Position numbers and translations under genes: made by a program | Notes under the pieces: model-generated | Seen by the model: only the letters and a program-made list of their open reading frames with translations | The model's database searches: none | What the model was told of the DNA's origin: nothing | From: Trametes villosa | Taxonomy: Eukaryota; Basidiomycota; Agaricomycetes; Polyporales; Polyporaceae | Direction of reading: 5' to 3' | Length of the DNA: 64,000 nt | Assembly (NCBI GenBank): GCA_002964805.2 | Contig: PUDQ02000004.1 | Location: forward strand, 1 to 64,000 | Part shown: piece after piece, positions 32,725 through 44,688 of the stretch | Layout of the letters: each line of letters opens with the position of its first letter | How positions within the stretch are numbered: the first letter of the stretch is position 1

Positions 32725-34518
32725 GTCGAACTCGAGTGCTTGTACTGAAGCATTCTACAGACGAGGTCGAGCTTTTTGTACGCCCTGTCCTCTCCAGCAC
32801 TCTTAGGGGCCCTATCCTCTGCCCAACGGCACTTACGACCTTTGTGCGCCCGTCGCACAGGTATCAGCCGTGGCGTAGAGCGCAAGGGGTGGGCGGCAGA
32901 CTGAGGAGGCCGCCACCGCTGTGCGCGCCGTCCCTTTTTCCGGCAGCCTGAACGCAGCGGTACGTATCATAAGGGAGGGGATGTCCGTGGCGCGGTGAGC
33001 TCACTGGATATGCAGTGAGCCCGAGCCCGCCGACGACCTCTAGCGAGGCGCCACGGTATGGAACTCCACAGGGTTCTGCGGCAGCGCAAGGGTGCTCTTC
33101 ATAGTGTGCGCGGGTTCACTTGTCGCGTCCTACGACCGTGTGCTAAATTTTTGGACAGGGTTTACGCCTCGGAACCCACTGCTTGCGCGCCCGTGAACTC
33201 TCCGTTCTCTCGTAGCTGGAAGTGGTGTGTTCACGGTTTATTTCAGCAATGCGGCGTTCAACTTGAATTCCAAGCACGAACGGTAGACTTTACCGGCGTC
33301 CATCTCCTACTCCTACTGGATTTCGAGTCTGCCTCAGAACGCCCGTATCAGGTACGTGATGGAAAATTTGGCCGTGCTATCTCGTGGGTAATATCTTCGT
33401 ACTTCAAACGAGGGAGCTCTGACCAAGAGCTTTTCTACCGATAGTACGCCCGTTATCCAGAGCTTGATCATCAGTACGTGCTCGTGCTAGGACCCACTAG
33501 AAGACAACCGCTAAACACAGACAACCCACCCTAGGCGCAAATTTCCACACAACCCATCAGATCCTCGTCGCTGCAATAGCATCCGACCTCAAGTTGCACA
33601 CAGCTAGAAGGTATGTGAGCTGTGATCGTCCGGCTGCGGCATCCTGTACAACTTCTCGCTATCGTCATGGGCGATCCTTGTAGGCATATCACCTCGACTG
33701 CGCCGTTACCGCTACTCGCACTCTTTAGACCCTGTGCTTCTTTGCTCGCCGTTCTGTTTTCTGAGCTGAAACAGATGCATAGTGTCGGTCACTTCCAGCA
33801 TCGACTTGGCAAGACTCGAGCTGTTGCGCAAGGCACCGAGCATTGTGGCGTCGAATTTGAGCACTCGTCCGCCACCACGGCGCCACTGCAGCCGGCAACC
33901 CCGCAATCGACCGTTCGTCCCCGGACGCACACATGTGCTCGATCACAAGCACGATCGCCCTGAAGGAGCACACAACCAGGCTCAGCCTCCCGTCCCGCAT
34001 CAAAAGCTGCTGCGCCTGTCGGTCAGGCCCGATCGGTCGTGGCCTCCTCGCGCTGATATGGCATCACGCAGGTGCAATCTGAAGTGAATCTCGGCAACGC
34101 ACCCGCTGCTCTGGGACCCGGATGCCCCCCGGCGGTGACGGCGGAGCGCCGCCGGCTCGTCCTCCGCGCTTGCAGCGACTTGTCACGTCGCGCGCCAACC
34201 GACGTTCTGCATCCGAGTCGGAGCTTGCAGGGTGACGAGCCTGAGAATGCGGCGAGCGTGTCACTGCCGTGGGCAGTTCTGCCGCGTCGTGGGACATCGC
34301 TCGGGCGGGGCTCCTCCTGGAACTCTGCTGCACTCCCAGACTGGAAGATCGCAGCCGCACGACGCAGGCTGTACGAGGAGCTTCTCCGGCGTCTTCCCTG
34401 ACAGGGTTGACAATGGCTGGGGCCGCCCAAGTGCCGCGTGCAGAGCCTTGTCGCGTAGGGCGGATACACCCATCTCTAGCGTCCTGCCAAGGGCTCCCTC
34501 ACCCCGTACCTGGCCCCC
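32725..34518. other. Divergent intergenic stretch, no gene seen
   Basis: 1.8 kb between WL-peptide 2 (-) and the first UstYa-like gene (+). It would hold both promoters. Longer frames near 33.7-34.5 kb lack any recognisable feature. Confidence 0.5.
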
Positions 34519-35162
34519 ATGCTGCTGTCTAAGCGTGCTCTGGAGAACGCGTTCATCGCCGTAGCTATCGCATTGCTCGCTGCCAATGCGGCCTTGAAGC
34601 TCGTCGCGCGAGTCACGATCCGACGTGTAGAAGGGAAGCAGCGAGACTCGGAGAGCAACCATCGTGAGTAACGCTCAGCCGTTCTCCTCCGCGCTCATGG
34701 GCTGACGTTCAAGAAGCGCTGTGGAACGTGGACAGGAAGGATGTGATACTAGAGCACGACAGCTGGACCCGCTACCAACTTCACTCCGCGCAAGAATGGG
34801 TTCCGCTCTTCCCGGAAGGCGGCGTCATTCACCTCGGCCCCGAGCACACGCCCTACACCGTGTCGATGATGCACCAGCTCCGCTGCCTCGACGTCGTCCG
34901 CGACCAGCTCAACCGTCCGAAGAACGAGCGCTCTGAACAGCCGGCGCGTCATTGCATGAACTACCTCCGCCAGCAACTGCTCTGCCGCGGGGACCTGCAG
35001 CTGGACCCGTACCAGTACCCGCACAAGGTCCGCGCGGTGCACCCACACGCGATCAGGAAGTGCAAGGACTGGAGGGCGGTGTACGAGAAGGTGGAGGAGA
35101 ACCAAAGGGGGTACACAGAATGGATGGGGCAGCAGCGTAACGCGACGTTGTCGCTGTCGTAG
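34519..35162 (+). CDS. UstYa-like (DUF3328) membrane protein, copy 1
   Basis: Exons 34519-34663 and 34714-35162 (50-nt intron) give 197 aa. There is one N-terminal membrane segment (about residues 9-30), then a lumenal domain. Conserved DUF3328 blocks are present: LGPEHTPY, the first metal motif region HQLRCLD, and RHCMNYLRQQLLCRGD. Known for the family: UstYa-type proteins act as copper-dependent oxidases or cyclases on secretory-pathway peptide precursors (ustiloxin, asperipin, cyclochlorotine). In both motifs one histidine of the canonical HxxHC is replaced (HQLRC; PARHC), so catalytic competence is uncertain. An acceptor 3 nt downstream is also possible. Confidence 0.8.
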
Positions 35163-36619
35163 AATCTGAGGGTGAGCCAGCACCCCTTCATTGCGAGGCC
35201 CACGCCTCGGGTCGGGATATCGTCGCTGACCAACCACTCACTAGAACTGTACTACCTGCCAAATGATGACATGAACGTTGCACTAGACATCCGTGGCACG
35301 CGAGCATACGCTGACGCCGCCAAGTGCATCAACCCCTTCAGAGGTGGCGTCGTCGTGGCGTACCTGAGAGTCCCGCACGCTCTGAGGATGTCGATCAGCC
35401 ACTCTGTTCGTCGTGAATTGATCTACGTCCCTGCGCCAGCTTAGCGATGCCAGGGCACGCCAGCACAGTCTGAAGCCGTGGCCGTATTCCTACAGGATCC
35501 CGTCGCATTCCAGCCTTCACCCTATCGTCCTCCCCTGCAGGCACAGGAGACATTCGGATACGACATTGCGGCGACATACCATCAGTGCAAACTGGCCGCA
35601 GCCAGTACGTTCTAGCTCGCCTGCCCGTCCTATGCCCGCTGGCGGTTCCTGGCCACATTCAATTCGGCCTTCTCATAACGTTGGCACTGTGTGCGAGTGA
35701 GTGCGGGCTTGCCTTTTCTCTCCAGGAACCTACTCACGACTGTGATGCCCCTCGTCGCTTGCACGTCTGGATTGTCCCGCAGCGCGCGACACGGATTCCA
35801 CCCTTGTGCCTTGAGCACTGGCGTGTAGACTTGCGAATCATTGCTTTGCCGAGGGTTTCTACGCGACAAGCCTGATAGGTGTCTCTGCATGGGAGGTCGA
35901 TGCAGCGCCATCATCTGAGCATCCCGGGATCCCCCACGAAGGCTGAACCTGCAGGGCGCACACGCATGGACTACAGTCCGGGTAAACCTACGGCATCCGG
36001 AGACTTACAGCATCGCGCAGCTCGGGTTTCTTAACCAAGCTCAATAGTTCCGGTACCTCATGACATCGCACAGCGCCTACCGGTAATAGTATGGTATTGC
36101 TCCCTGCAAACCCTCAAATCTTTCTTGTGGATTATCTGACAGTTTTATGACTGACACCCTTCAACGAACCACAGTATCAGAAAAATCAATGAAGAACGTT
36201 GACGCAGCCCGCTGTGTGACCTGCGCAATGTCGGCGATGCGTGCTCCATCAAGCAGCTTCCAGCGTCGAGCAGCAACACTTCTCATGCTTCTGCAGACGG
36301 CCTGCCATATGCCTGCTATCAACGCTCGCCATCAGCCCATACGAGGCAACTCCATCAGCGCTGCGTCTTCTGGCTCTCCCCATCTGGATCCCGATTCCCC
36401 GAGCCATCAGACTCCGACGGCCCGCGAGCTTCTGTTGAGATCAGGCCCCCGTCTTCGCCGAGCGGCGTCGGGAGCACAGGCACCTGGCACCGCGGAGGGC
36501 TTGGTCGTCCGTCCCACGCGAGCAGAGGCTCCCCTCGCGCGAGCGACTGCATTGATAAAGGGGCGAGCGCACTCTGTCCCCGGCAGTGCTTCGCAGTCCA
36601 CATCGAAGGTACCGCCGCC
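35163..36619. other. Long intergenic stretch, no gene seen
   Basis: About 1.46 kb between UstYa-like copy 1 and the first seven-TM gene. A long frame at 36147-36806 overlaps the start of the seven-TM gene in another frame and is not supported. Confidence 0.5.
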
Positions 36620-37889
36620 ATGTCCGACCCGAACGCCATCTTCCAAAACGCGTACTACATCGGGAACAACTTCAACACCATCCTCTATGGTACGTCCTTC
36701 GCCTTCCCACCCTGCCTCGCGGCCTCCCCCTTCCCGCGCTGCCTCAGGGTCTCCGTCGATCCGCGTGCTGATCATGCGGCCCGGCCTTTTCTCCGGCAGG
36801 CGTTGAGCTGGTGCTGTACTTCGCGAGCGTCGGGCTCATCCTGCAGAACCGCGGGACGGGGAGCAAGCGCAGCGACCGGCTCTTCCTGTCGCTGAGCACG
36901 GGGCTGCTCGCGATGATCACCATCTACGTCGCCGTGCAGTCCGTGTTCGGCGAGGAGATGTGGATCGTGAACGCGGACTACCCCGGCGGCTCGGGCCAGT
37001 ACCTCGCGGACAACGCGGCGGTGTGGTACCAGACGCTCGGCAGCGCCGCGTCGATCGTGCTCAACCTCATGAGCGACGGCCTTCTGGTATGTGTCTTCGT
37101 CGTTGCATCTTCTGGGGTAATGCTGAAGCGTCTGTAGATCTACCGCACCTTCGTCGTCTGGAGCGACTGGCGAGTGGTCATCTTCCCCTCCATCCTGTAC
37201 CTGGGCTCCGCAGGTACGCACCGTTACCCTCTAGGCTTTCCTGCACACACTCACACTGTCATATAGCCCTCGGCATCCTCACCTGCTACGTCTCCGGCAC
37301 GCCGAACTCGGACTTCTTCCTCGGCATGGCCGCGGACATCGCGCTCGCGTACTCGAGCGTCGTCATCGGCCTGAACGTCACCTGCTCCGCGCTCATCTGC
37401 GGCCGCATCCTCTTCGTCGCGCGCCGCATGGAGGCGACGCTCGGCCGCGACGTCTCGCGCACGTACACCGGCGCGGCGTCGCTCATCGTCGAGAGCATGC
37501 TGCCCTACACGCTCTTCGGCATCGCGTACGTCGTCACGCTCGGCCTCAACAGCCCCTACTCCATCTTCTTCCTCTCCGTCTACGTCATGTTCACCGTGAG
37601 TCCTCCTTCTCCTTCTCGTGAGCGAGAGTAGAGCGAATACTGATGGGTTGGGGTGCAGTGCGTGTCGCCGCAGATGATCATCCTGCGCGTGCTCATGGGC
37701 CGCGGCTGGACGCGCGAGGCGGCGGGCTCGAGCATCGGCTCCGCGCGCTTCGTCTCCGCCCCAGCGACGTCCGCGGGCGCGTCCACGACGCGCTTCACGT
37801 ACCGCAGCGAGGGCACGGGCATCGCGCTCAAGAGCTTCGCCACCTCGGACGTCTCCTCGCCCGACTTCGGCACCGACAGCAAGGTCTGA
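36620..37889 (+). CDS. Seven-transmembrane protein, copy 1
   Basis: Exons 36620-36689, 36800-37086, 37138-37213, 37267-37595 and 37659-37889 give 330 aa. About seven hydrophobic helices follow a short outside N-terminus (FQNAYYIGNNFNTILYG); TRTFVVW-like and IVESMLPYTLFG segments are shared with two paralogues. The cytoplasmic tail after CVSPQMIILR is Ser/Thr-rich, as in receptors. The topology is GPCR-like, and such proteins are strongly expanded in Agaricomycetes, but I do not recognise a characterised family. Exon lengths and phases match copy 2 (both have a 76-nt third exon). Function unknown; a receptor role is only a possibility. Confidence 0.75.
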
Positions 37890-38843
37890 GCGCGCCGACG
37901 CGGCGCTTTAAGCATTTATTGAGATAAGTTAAGGGATGGACTCAGGGTTGTTTGCGCTGTTGCCAGTGTTGCTGTTGTTGTGCTACTATGTAGATATCTG
38001 CCCTCGGGGTCAGTGTCACGGTCGTTTCTCGTCCCCTCATTGCAGCGCGCACGTTTTGTTGCGCTTTGCCATGTATTAGTACAGTACCTTGTCTGTGTCG
38101 TTCCTTTCCACAATGCGACTGTACTCTCCGGATACACAAGTGTGCTTAAGGGTTGAAACAGCTGGGAAGGTCGCTGGGACTTCCTGTCGCTGTTTCGACA
38201 TCGTAGCTCTAACCGGGTAGTGGATAATTGGGATACTCGCTGTAAGTACTACTGAAACGTCAGTGTAAACCTCATACGTTGAATTGGTGAACAACGACTG
38301 CCACTGCCCTATGGTCAGGCGGACCTCCCGGCCTTGGCATGCCCGAGGCGATGAAGAGTTGAATTTCTGTGCCCTTATGGCAGGCTAGGTGCGCTGGTAA
38401 CTGTTCGTAGTGCAGCCTCGGCCTGAGTACCGGGGCTGGGGGTAGGGGTCGGAGAAAGACTCGCGTAAAAAGTACGATACTAAACGGCTCGGCAAGTGCC
38501 GGTCAAGAGGCGCTCGCTTGCACAAACTTGAAGAGTAAGTAGTACGCGGCCACAAGCCTAAGGCCTGACCGCATTAATGTGTGATCTGCACTTCCGGTAC
38601 TCGAGGTAACCACGAGTATGGCAGGTCTCGCTCAAAGGTGTGATGAGGTACGTCGCCGCTATGTACTGGTAGTTCAAGCCTGGCTCCGGGTCTAATCGAC
38701 GCGCGCGCTGGAACCCCCGAGTTCAAACGTTCAGCCCTCTGGGGGAGTCCCAGTGCCATCTGCGTCCACATCTGGGCGACTATACCGAACAACTCGTACA
38801 CGCGTACCGTTCAGGTCTGGGAATACAACACTACTTCCTCGCT
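37890..38843. other. Convergent intergenic region, no gene seen
   Basis: 954 bases between seven-TM copy 1 (+) and UstYa-like copy 2 (-). No supported gene. Confidence 0.55.
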
Positions 38844-39510
38844 CTACGCCGGAGCCTGCGCCTTGAAGCCCAACCAATCGTTCCACTGAGTCCACATCGT
38901 CCCGTAAAACGCCTCCACATCCATACACTCCCTCTCCACCCCAATGCGCTCCGCCGTATAGTTCCGCGCGAACGCGTCTCCAGGCTCCAGCGAGAAGTCC
39001 GCCGCGCACAGCGTGAGCTCGCGCAGGAAGCTGAGGCAGTGCTCCGCGTGGTGCAGCGCCTCGTTCGTCGGCACGCCGGGGGCGTCGAGCGACTTGCGAA
39101 GGCTGCGGTAGCAGTGCTGTTGGTGCGTGGTCGCGACGACGAAGAAGCGGTTGTTTGGCCCCATGTGTACGTTGCCGCCGTCGTCGGCCGTCGACGTCCA
39201 GAGCCACTCGAGGGACGCTTCGGGCTCGTGGAGGCCGTAGCGGGCGCTCTCCTCGATGGACATCATGACGCGGGGGCGAGCGTTGAGGAGGGGCATCTTC
39301 TCGGGGACGTCATCCTCGAGCCAAGCTGCAGCAATGTTATGAGATGATCAAGAACACCCTTCGTGTCGGAAGTAACTCACTGTAGTGGGATAATGGGGGC
39401 GGCCTCCGGGCGAATATCTTCCGTGCGTCCTCGACGAAGGTGAAGTCAACGGCGACGTTGAGTACCCCAAGGATGATAAGCAGACCCAAGGCGAACGGAC
39501 GAGATATCAT
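38844..39510 (-). CDS. UstYa-like (DUF3328) membrane protein, copy 2, canonical motifs
   Basis: Exons 39381-39510 and 38844-39325 (55-nt intron) give 203 aa. One N-terminal membrane helix (FALGLLIILGVLNVAVDFTF) is followed by the lumenal domain. Both DUF3328 signature motifs are intact: HQQHC and, about 35 residues later, HAEHC within HHAEHCLSFLRELTLCAAD. MGPNNRFF and LEWLWTS also fit. It is the best candidate in the window for an active UstYa-type oxidase, expected in the secretory pathway. The start at 39510 puts the helix at the N-terminus; a longer frame upstream adds only basic low-complexity residues. The phase-1 intron position matches copy 3. Confidence 0.82.
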
Positions 39511-40698
39511 AGCGACGAGTATGGCAGCGGCCAGTGGAAGGGGTGCATGGCCAAGATTGCTACATATTCTGCTCTTCTGCCCTTTGCTGCGCCTAGCGGT
39601 GCCCAGATGTCCGAGTCGGCGGCAAGAACTGAAGTGCGCCGGCCGGATGTCCTCGGATGCAGGGTTCCGGCCCAGCCGGCGGCCAAAATGCTTCCGCGGC
39701 GGGCGTGACACTGGTCACTTGTACGTACATACTGTGACGATCTCAGATCTTTTCAAGATGAAGTGCTTTTTAGTCCCAAAACGGCAATTTTGTACCTTGA
39801 TGGTTCAGCGTCTGCGGCCTCACGGCGGCTAGCGGGTATCGCGGGATTCTCATGTCTCTCCGTCTCTCTGCTTCGCTTGCTATCTCTCAACCTCTGTGGC
39901 CTTTTCACTGTTGACACGCAGGACTCAGGAGCTGGGTGTCCTGGTGTGCTCTGCAGCTCTTGTGTTTGAGATGATCCAGCTAGACTCGGAATTCGCTGGC
40001 AGGGCGGCGGCTTCTTTCCTCCGGTTGAGTCTTATTGTTTTCTCAGACCTCCAATGCTTGCAAATGCATGTGCCTGGGCCCACGGCGCTCGGGATGAGGA
40101 CATAACGCACGAGGAGGCATCATCTGGTTGATGCTCATGATAGAAGTCCGGGAGCCCATGTTCTCAGCTCCAACATTCCCGATCAAAGCAACGCTCGTGC
40201 GCCCGTGCGGAGTGGGCGTGTCGGCGGAGGTTTGCGGTTCCTGACCAATATCTGTCTGCGCGATGGAGACTCGGGCGTTCCCCGCCTTGGACGTCCCAAG
40301 TCTCAGGCACATCCCTCCAGGAGGACATCGTAGCGTCTCCCGACGACTTGGTAGGTGTCGTCCACTCTATGCACCGCGTCCTCGTCGCTCACAGCATGGG
40401 CTGGCTATCAATAGTGTGCTACGCCGCGGATCCGCTGTTTGACGACCGTTGGCGTTGAGGAACAGACAAGACACATCGGATCACCCTTTCTGCTGGTGGC
40501 GACTCTCTCGGGCTCAACATTCAGGCACGTCCTCGACGAGCCGCCAGCACTAGCCGTTATTGATCAACGCACTCGTCCGTTATATAGCGGTTTGCGAGCG
40601 ACCAATCTCAGCCCGTGCTTCTCTGTCGTGCGCCGCGGTACCTGTTCTCCCGCCGTCCTCCCAGCTACGCGCCGCTTCCAGTCCGCCCTGCACGCACC
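39511..40698. other. Divergent intergenic stretch, no gene seen
   Basis: 1.19 kb between UstYa-like copy 2 (-) and seven-TM copy 2 (+). I searched for a WL-peptide terminus here on both strands and found none. Confidence 0.5.
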
Positions 40699-42003
40699 AT
40701 GTCGTCCCTCTTCCAGAACGCGTACTACCTCGCCATCAACTTCAACGCGATTCTTTATGGTACGCACATCTCACGGCGCACCCTATCCCTCACGCGGAGC
40801 CGCATGCTGATGTTGTGTACCTGGCAGGCGTGGAACTTGTCCTGTACGGGATGACGATGAATGCGCTCGTGCGCCACCGCAAGCAGTGGACGCGCACGGA
40901 CAAGTTCTACATGGCGTTCAGCACCGCGCTGCTCTTCCTCATCACCATCTACATGTCCACCGAAGCGGTCTTCGGGCAGGAGATGTGGATCGTGCACGCG
41001 GACTCGCCCGGGGGCTCGCTCGAGTTCCTCATCGAGAACGCGGACATCTGGTACCAGACGATGGGCACGACCGCGTCCGTCATCCTGAACCTCTTCAGCG
41101 ACGCGCTCCTGGTGAGTTTATTTTCCGTGACCGGCTGGGAGCGCAAGCGCAGGCGCAGCCTGCCAGTGGCGCACCGCGCCATCTCCACTTGTCGCGCGAT
41201 GCCCGGAGCTGACTGCGAAACCTTGCCTGGCAGATCTATCGGATATACGTCGTCTGGACGAGCTACCGCGTTATCGCCTTCCCGTGCTTCCTATACGTCG
41301 CCACCATCGGTACGTCCCCCACCCCACCCCAACCCCGACCTCGTGACTTCCGGACTCCCATGCTGACGCCCACCCGCGCGCGCTGCAGGCCTGGGGATCA
41401 TCGAGCTGTACGCGTCGGGGAAGCCGAACGCGGACTTCTTCGTCGGGACGGCGCAGCAGCTCGGCGTCGCGTACTACACGACGACGATCGCGCTGAACAT
41501 CATCGCGACGGGCGTGATCACCGCGCGGCTCGCGCACCTCGGGCGCGCGCTCGAGGCGCGCGCGCGCGGCACGCAGGACCGCGGGCGCGGCGCGCGCCGC
41601 TACACGGGCACGCTGCCCATCGTCGTCGAGAGCGCGCTGCCGTACAGCATGGCCGGCTTCGCGTTCCTCGTCGCGTACGGGCTCCAGAGCGACATCTCGA
41701 TCCTGTTTGGCGCGTTCTATGGCATGTTCACGGTGAGTCTGCCTGAGTATAGGCGGGATGTTGGCTTGGGTTGGATGGGGGCTGACGACGGCGGTACTAC
41801 AGTGCATCTCGCCGCAGCTCATCGTGCTGCGTGTGGTGACGGGGCAGGCGTGGACGAAGGACCAGACGGCACAGTCCATCTCTGCGCTCGAGTTTGAGAA
41901 CCTGGGCACGAGCCGCGGCGTGGCGACGACGACGGCCGTAGAGACCGAGGGCACGTCCACGATGGACCACAAGTCCCTCAGCTCGGTCCAGGACATGGCG
42001 TGA
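40699..42003 (+). CDS. Seven-transmembrane protein, copy 2
   Basis: Exons 40699-40759, 40828-41111, 41234-41309, 41389-41732 and 41803-42003 give 321 aa. Same five-exon structure and phases as copy 1, with shared segments FQNAYY, EEMWIV/QEMWIV, WYQT, YRIYVVW, VVESALPYSMAG and CISPQLIVLR. Seven hydrophobic helices, an Arg-rich loop before helix 6 and a Ser/Thr-rich tail. Probably a plasma-membrane protein; ligand and coupling unknown. It is the downstream neighbour of the UstYa-like gene at 38.8-39.5 kb and is divergent to it. Confidence 0.75.
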
Positions 42004-42309
42004 GCGCGAACGGTGCGCGCTGTTGTACGATGACGATGACGACGAAAACGCTTGACGGCTCTGCGACGTTTCTCATGCTTTACCTCTACGACTGCGTTGT
42101 GCTTTCGATTTACCTACTAGTACGCTATTTTGGGCCGGTTGGGGTGCTGAGCGCACCTGTGCGGTTGTACTTCTGATACTGCGTTGTTGTAATGAATGGT
42201 GCCCGCTCCACTGCTTGTCCGACGTGCACGGTACTAAACTGCGTACATCTTAATCATGATACGTCAAGAATCCAGTCGTACAACGCTCGAGCTCTTCCAG
42301 TAAGTCCCC

Positions 42310-43413
42310 TCAAACCGTCTGATGCTGGATCATGTTGATACCTGCCCAACGAACGCGTCAGCTCACATCCTACCCGCACATCGCCTCGCCCCATTTCAAA
42401 CTCGCGCACTCACCATACGTCGTATTGTGGCTCGACCACACGTCCAGCGCACACTCGCTCCCCTCCGCGCACCGCACCTCGAACGCGTGCAGCGAGCTCC
42501 ACGCGCACGGGAACTTGTACAGCTCCGTGTCCCCGCCGCGCCCGCTGACCTCCACTGGCGCGCCGACGCTCCCCTGCGAGCGCGGGCGCGTGCGGTACGT
42601 GAGCGCCTGGACGTCGACGGGGCGCTTCTGCGTGTCGAGGTGGAAAAGCTCGATGCGCGAGCCGGGTGTGAGGGAGAGGGACGCGCCGGATTCGAGCTGC
42701 TCGCCGAGCGCGGGGAGCGTGAGGACCAGCCGGCAGTCTTCCATCCCGAAGTCGATCGCGCGGAACTGCATGATCGTGTGCACCTGCGTCCACTCTGTAT
42801 CAGCTTTCGCGTCCTGCAGGGACGAGGGGAGGGCACTCACATCAGGGGAGACCTGCAGCCGCCGCTCGTTGGGTGACATGCGCCCATACGTCTCGTGCCA
42901 GTAGTCGCGCTCGCCGCGCGGCGCGGGCCGGTCGGGCTCGCGCACGAACACCTGCGCGGAGATGCGCGGGCGGATCGTGAGCGGCTCGAGCGCGGACGCG
43001 TTCACCTGGCCCGTCGCATAGAGCTCCTTCAGGCCGATGTACGGGCTCGCGTACTCGAGGCGCGCGACAGACTCGGACAGCTTGGGCGCGAAGACGGTCG
43101 AGGCGAGGCGCGCGGTGTAGGCAACCGCGGCGAGGTCTGCCGCGGCGATGACGAGGACGAGCGCACCGAGCCAGAGGGCGAGCGGTGATAAGCCGGAGGA
43201 AGAGCCTGAGGGGGAGGTGCGTGTGTTACTGGGCGGAAGCCATGTCTTCTCCGAGCCTACATGAGGGGTGGAGAACGGGTACTGTCGTAAGAGAAGATCA
43301 AGCCCGCAGACAAAGTTTTCGTGCTCACCTGGATGTGGGGGCGACTGGGTCCCCTCGGAATCGTCGACGTCCTCGGAGAGGAGCACCTCGTACTCAGCGT
43401 CGCGGCGGGGCAT
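42310..43413 (-). CDS. Single-pass membrane protein of unknown function
   Basis: Predicted exons 43329-43413, 42414-43256 and 42310-42341 give 319 aa. An acidic cytoplasmic N-terminus (YEVLLSEDVDD) precedes one strong membrane helix at about residues 55-80 (LALWLGALVLVIAAADLAAVAY), then a ~230-residue presumably extracellular domain with a few cysteines (CRLVL, PCAW, VRCAEGSEC). The frame upstream begins with a non-ATG codon, so the ATG at 43413 is used. The last intron replaces an unspliced tail with GINMIQHQTV. I do not recognise the domain; similar type II proteins occur in basidiomycetes without known role. Confidence 0.6.
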
Positions 43414-44688
43414 GTTGACGTTAGCGTTCAAGTTCGGTCTCCAGGTTTGCCTCGTAGTACCCCGTCTCCTAGTACCAGGGTGAAACGTGGTCCGGTCGAC
43501 GAGGAGCCCTCACGGGAGTTTATCTCACAGTGTAAGAGGCTGCGGGGAACCGCCGCGCCCCCTTGATCCTGTTCAAAGCCCCAGCCTCACTCTGCGCCGG
43601 CGGCGGGCGTGTTCGGTTCTATTATCGCACACCCCGAAGGCCAGAAGGTTCCCGCCGGCGCCGGGCTCGACCCGCTGAGAAGATGAGGAGAGTGAGATGC
43701 GCCGGGCTTGCCGGCCGGACAGCGCTTGTCTCCCTGGCTTCTAGCGCTCCGCGTATGTCGAGGAGGCAATTGCAATGGACGTGCGGAACAGGGAGACCGC
43801 ACTTCCGCAAGGGAGGTGCGTCTCCATCCCCCGTAGTAGTGACCGGCGGCGTGACTATCAGATATGTATCTGTCGGAGTCCGCATGACTACTGGCGTGGG
43901 CGTGGGCGCGCCACGAAGGTTCGGGGGCTTGCAGAGTACCGGATTGAGGATGAGGCAATGCTGCACTGGCGTGGTGATGCAGGCGCATCATGCCGCAAGC
44001 CGTCGCACCCACGCTTTGACGGAGCTTCGTGGCGGCCGCAGTGCGCCCGTCCGCGCCGGGGTCACGGTGGGCACGATCCTGCGGTGGATCTGGGATGTTG
44101 CCGCGGGCACTGGCAGCGCTGGGCAGAACTTCGACTTCTCTGATTGATGTCGGATTGCTGATAAGTGCGTGTCGCGCGTGGGAGTGCGGGCAGAGCGCGA
44201 GACATCAGCGGTAGCCGGGAGGACGTACGTATAGTCGTGTGCGCGATCGTCGTTTTGCAGCGGATGAATCGATGATGGGCAGACTGAGATGATGGCGCAG
44301 AAGAGAAAAGTGCCGGCGCCTGCGGGTGTAACATAGAGATTGTTTGGAGAATCTAGTGTGGATCTATGTTTTGGGCGGGATGGAAACAAGTTTGTCAGGA
44401 TTCGCCGGATATGTTGCGCATGTTCTGATGCTCAGGCTGAGTGAGGTACATACTGAGAGTTGGGCATGTTCATATAGACTCCGAGACCGCATGCCCTCAT
44501 TGTACCTCACGACACCCGCACCATTCCAGAGCTAAAACGGCGGCTTGAGTCTGTGTGACTTCGCTGAAACTGGGACATACCGCTGTTGTACTGGATAAGG
44601 AACTGCTCACTCTTACATTCTTACAACACACGCCATTCGACTTACAACTTCGACCAGCGAATTTCCAGTACTCCCACCCCTCGCAGCC
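43414..44688. other. Long intergenic stretch, no gene supported
   Basis: 1.28 kb between the membrane protein and the first GNAT gene. It contains GC-rich overlapping frames on both strands (the longest at 43563-44147) with no domain or signal. Confidence 0.45.

Noticed and set aside
42370..43431. Unspliced 353-codon version of the membrane protein gene
   Set aside because: It starts at a non-ATG codon and reads through two sequences with good GT...AG ends; splicing gives an ATG start and keeps the frame over three exons.
43563..44147. 194-codon plus-strand frame
   Set aside because: Composition is Arg/Gly-rich as expected from GC-rich non-coding DNA, frames of similar length overlap on the other strand, and no homologue was recognised.
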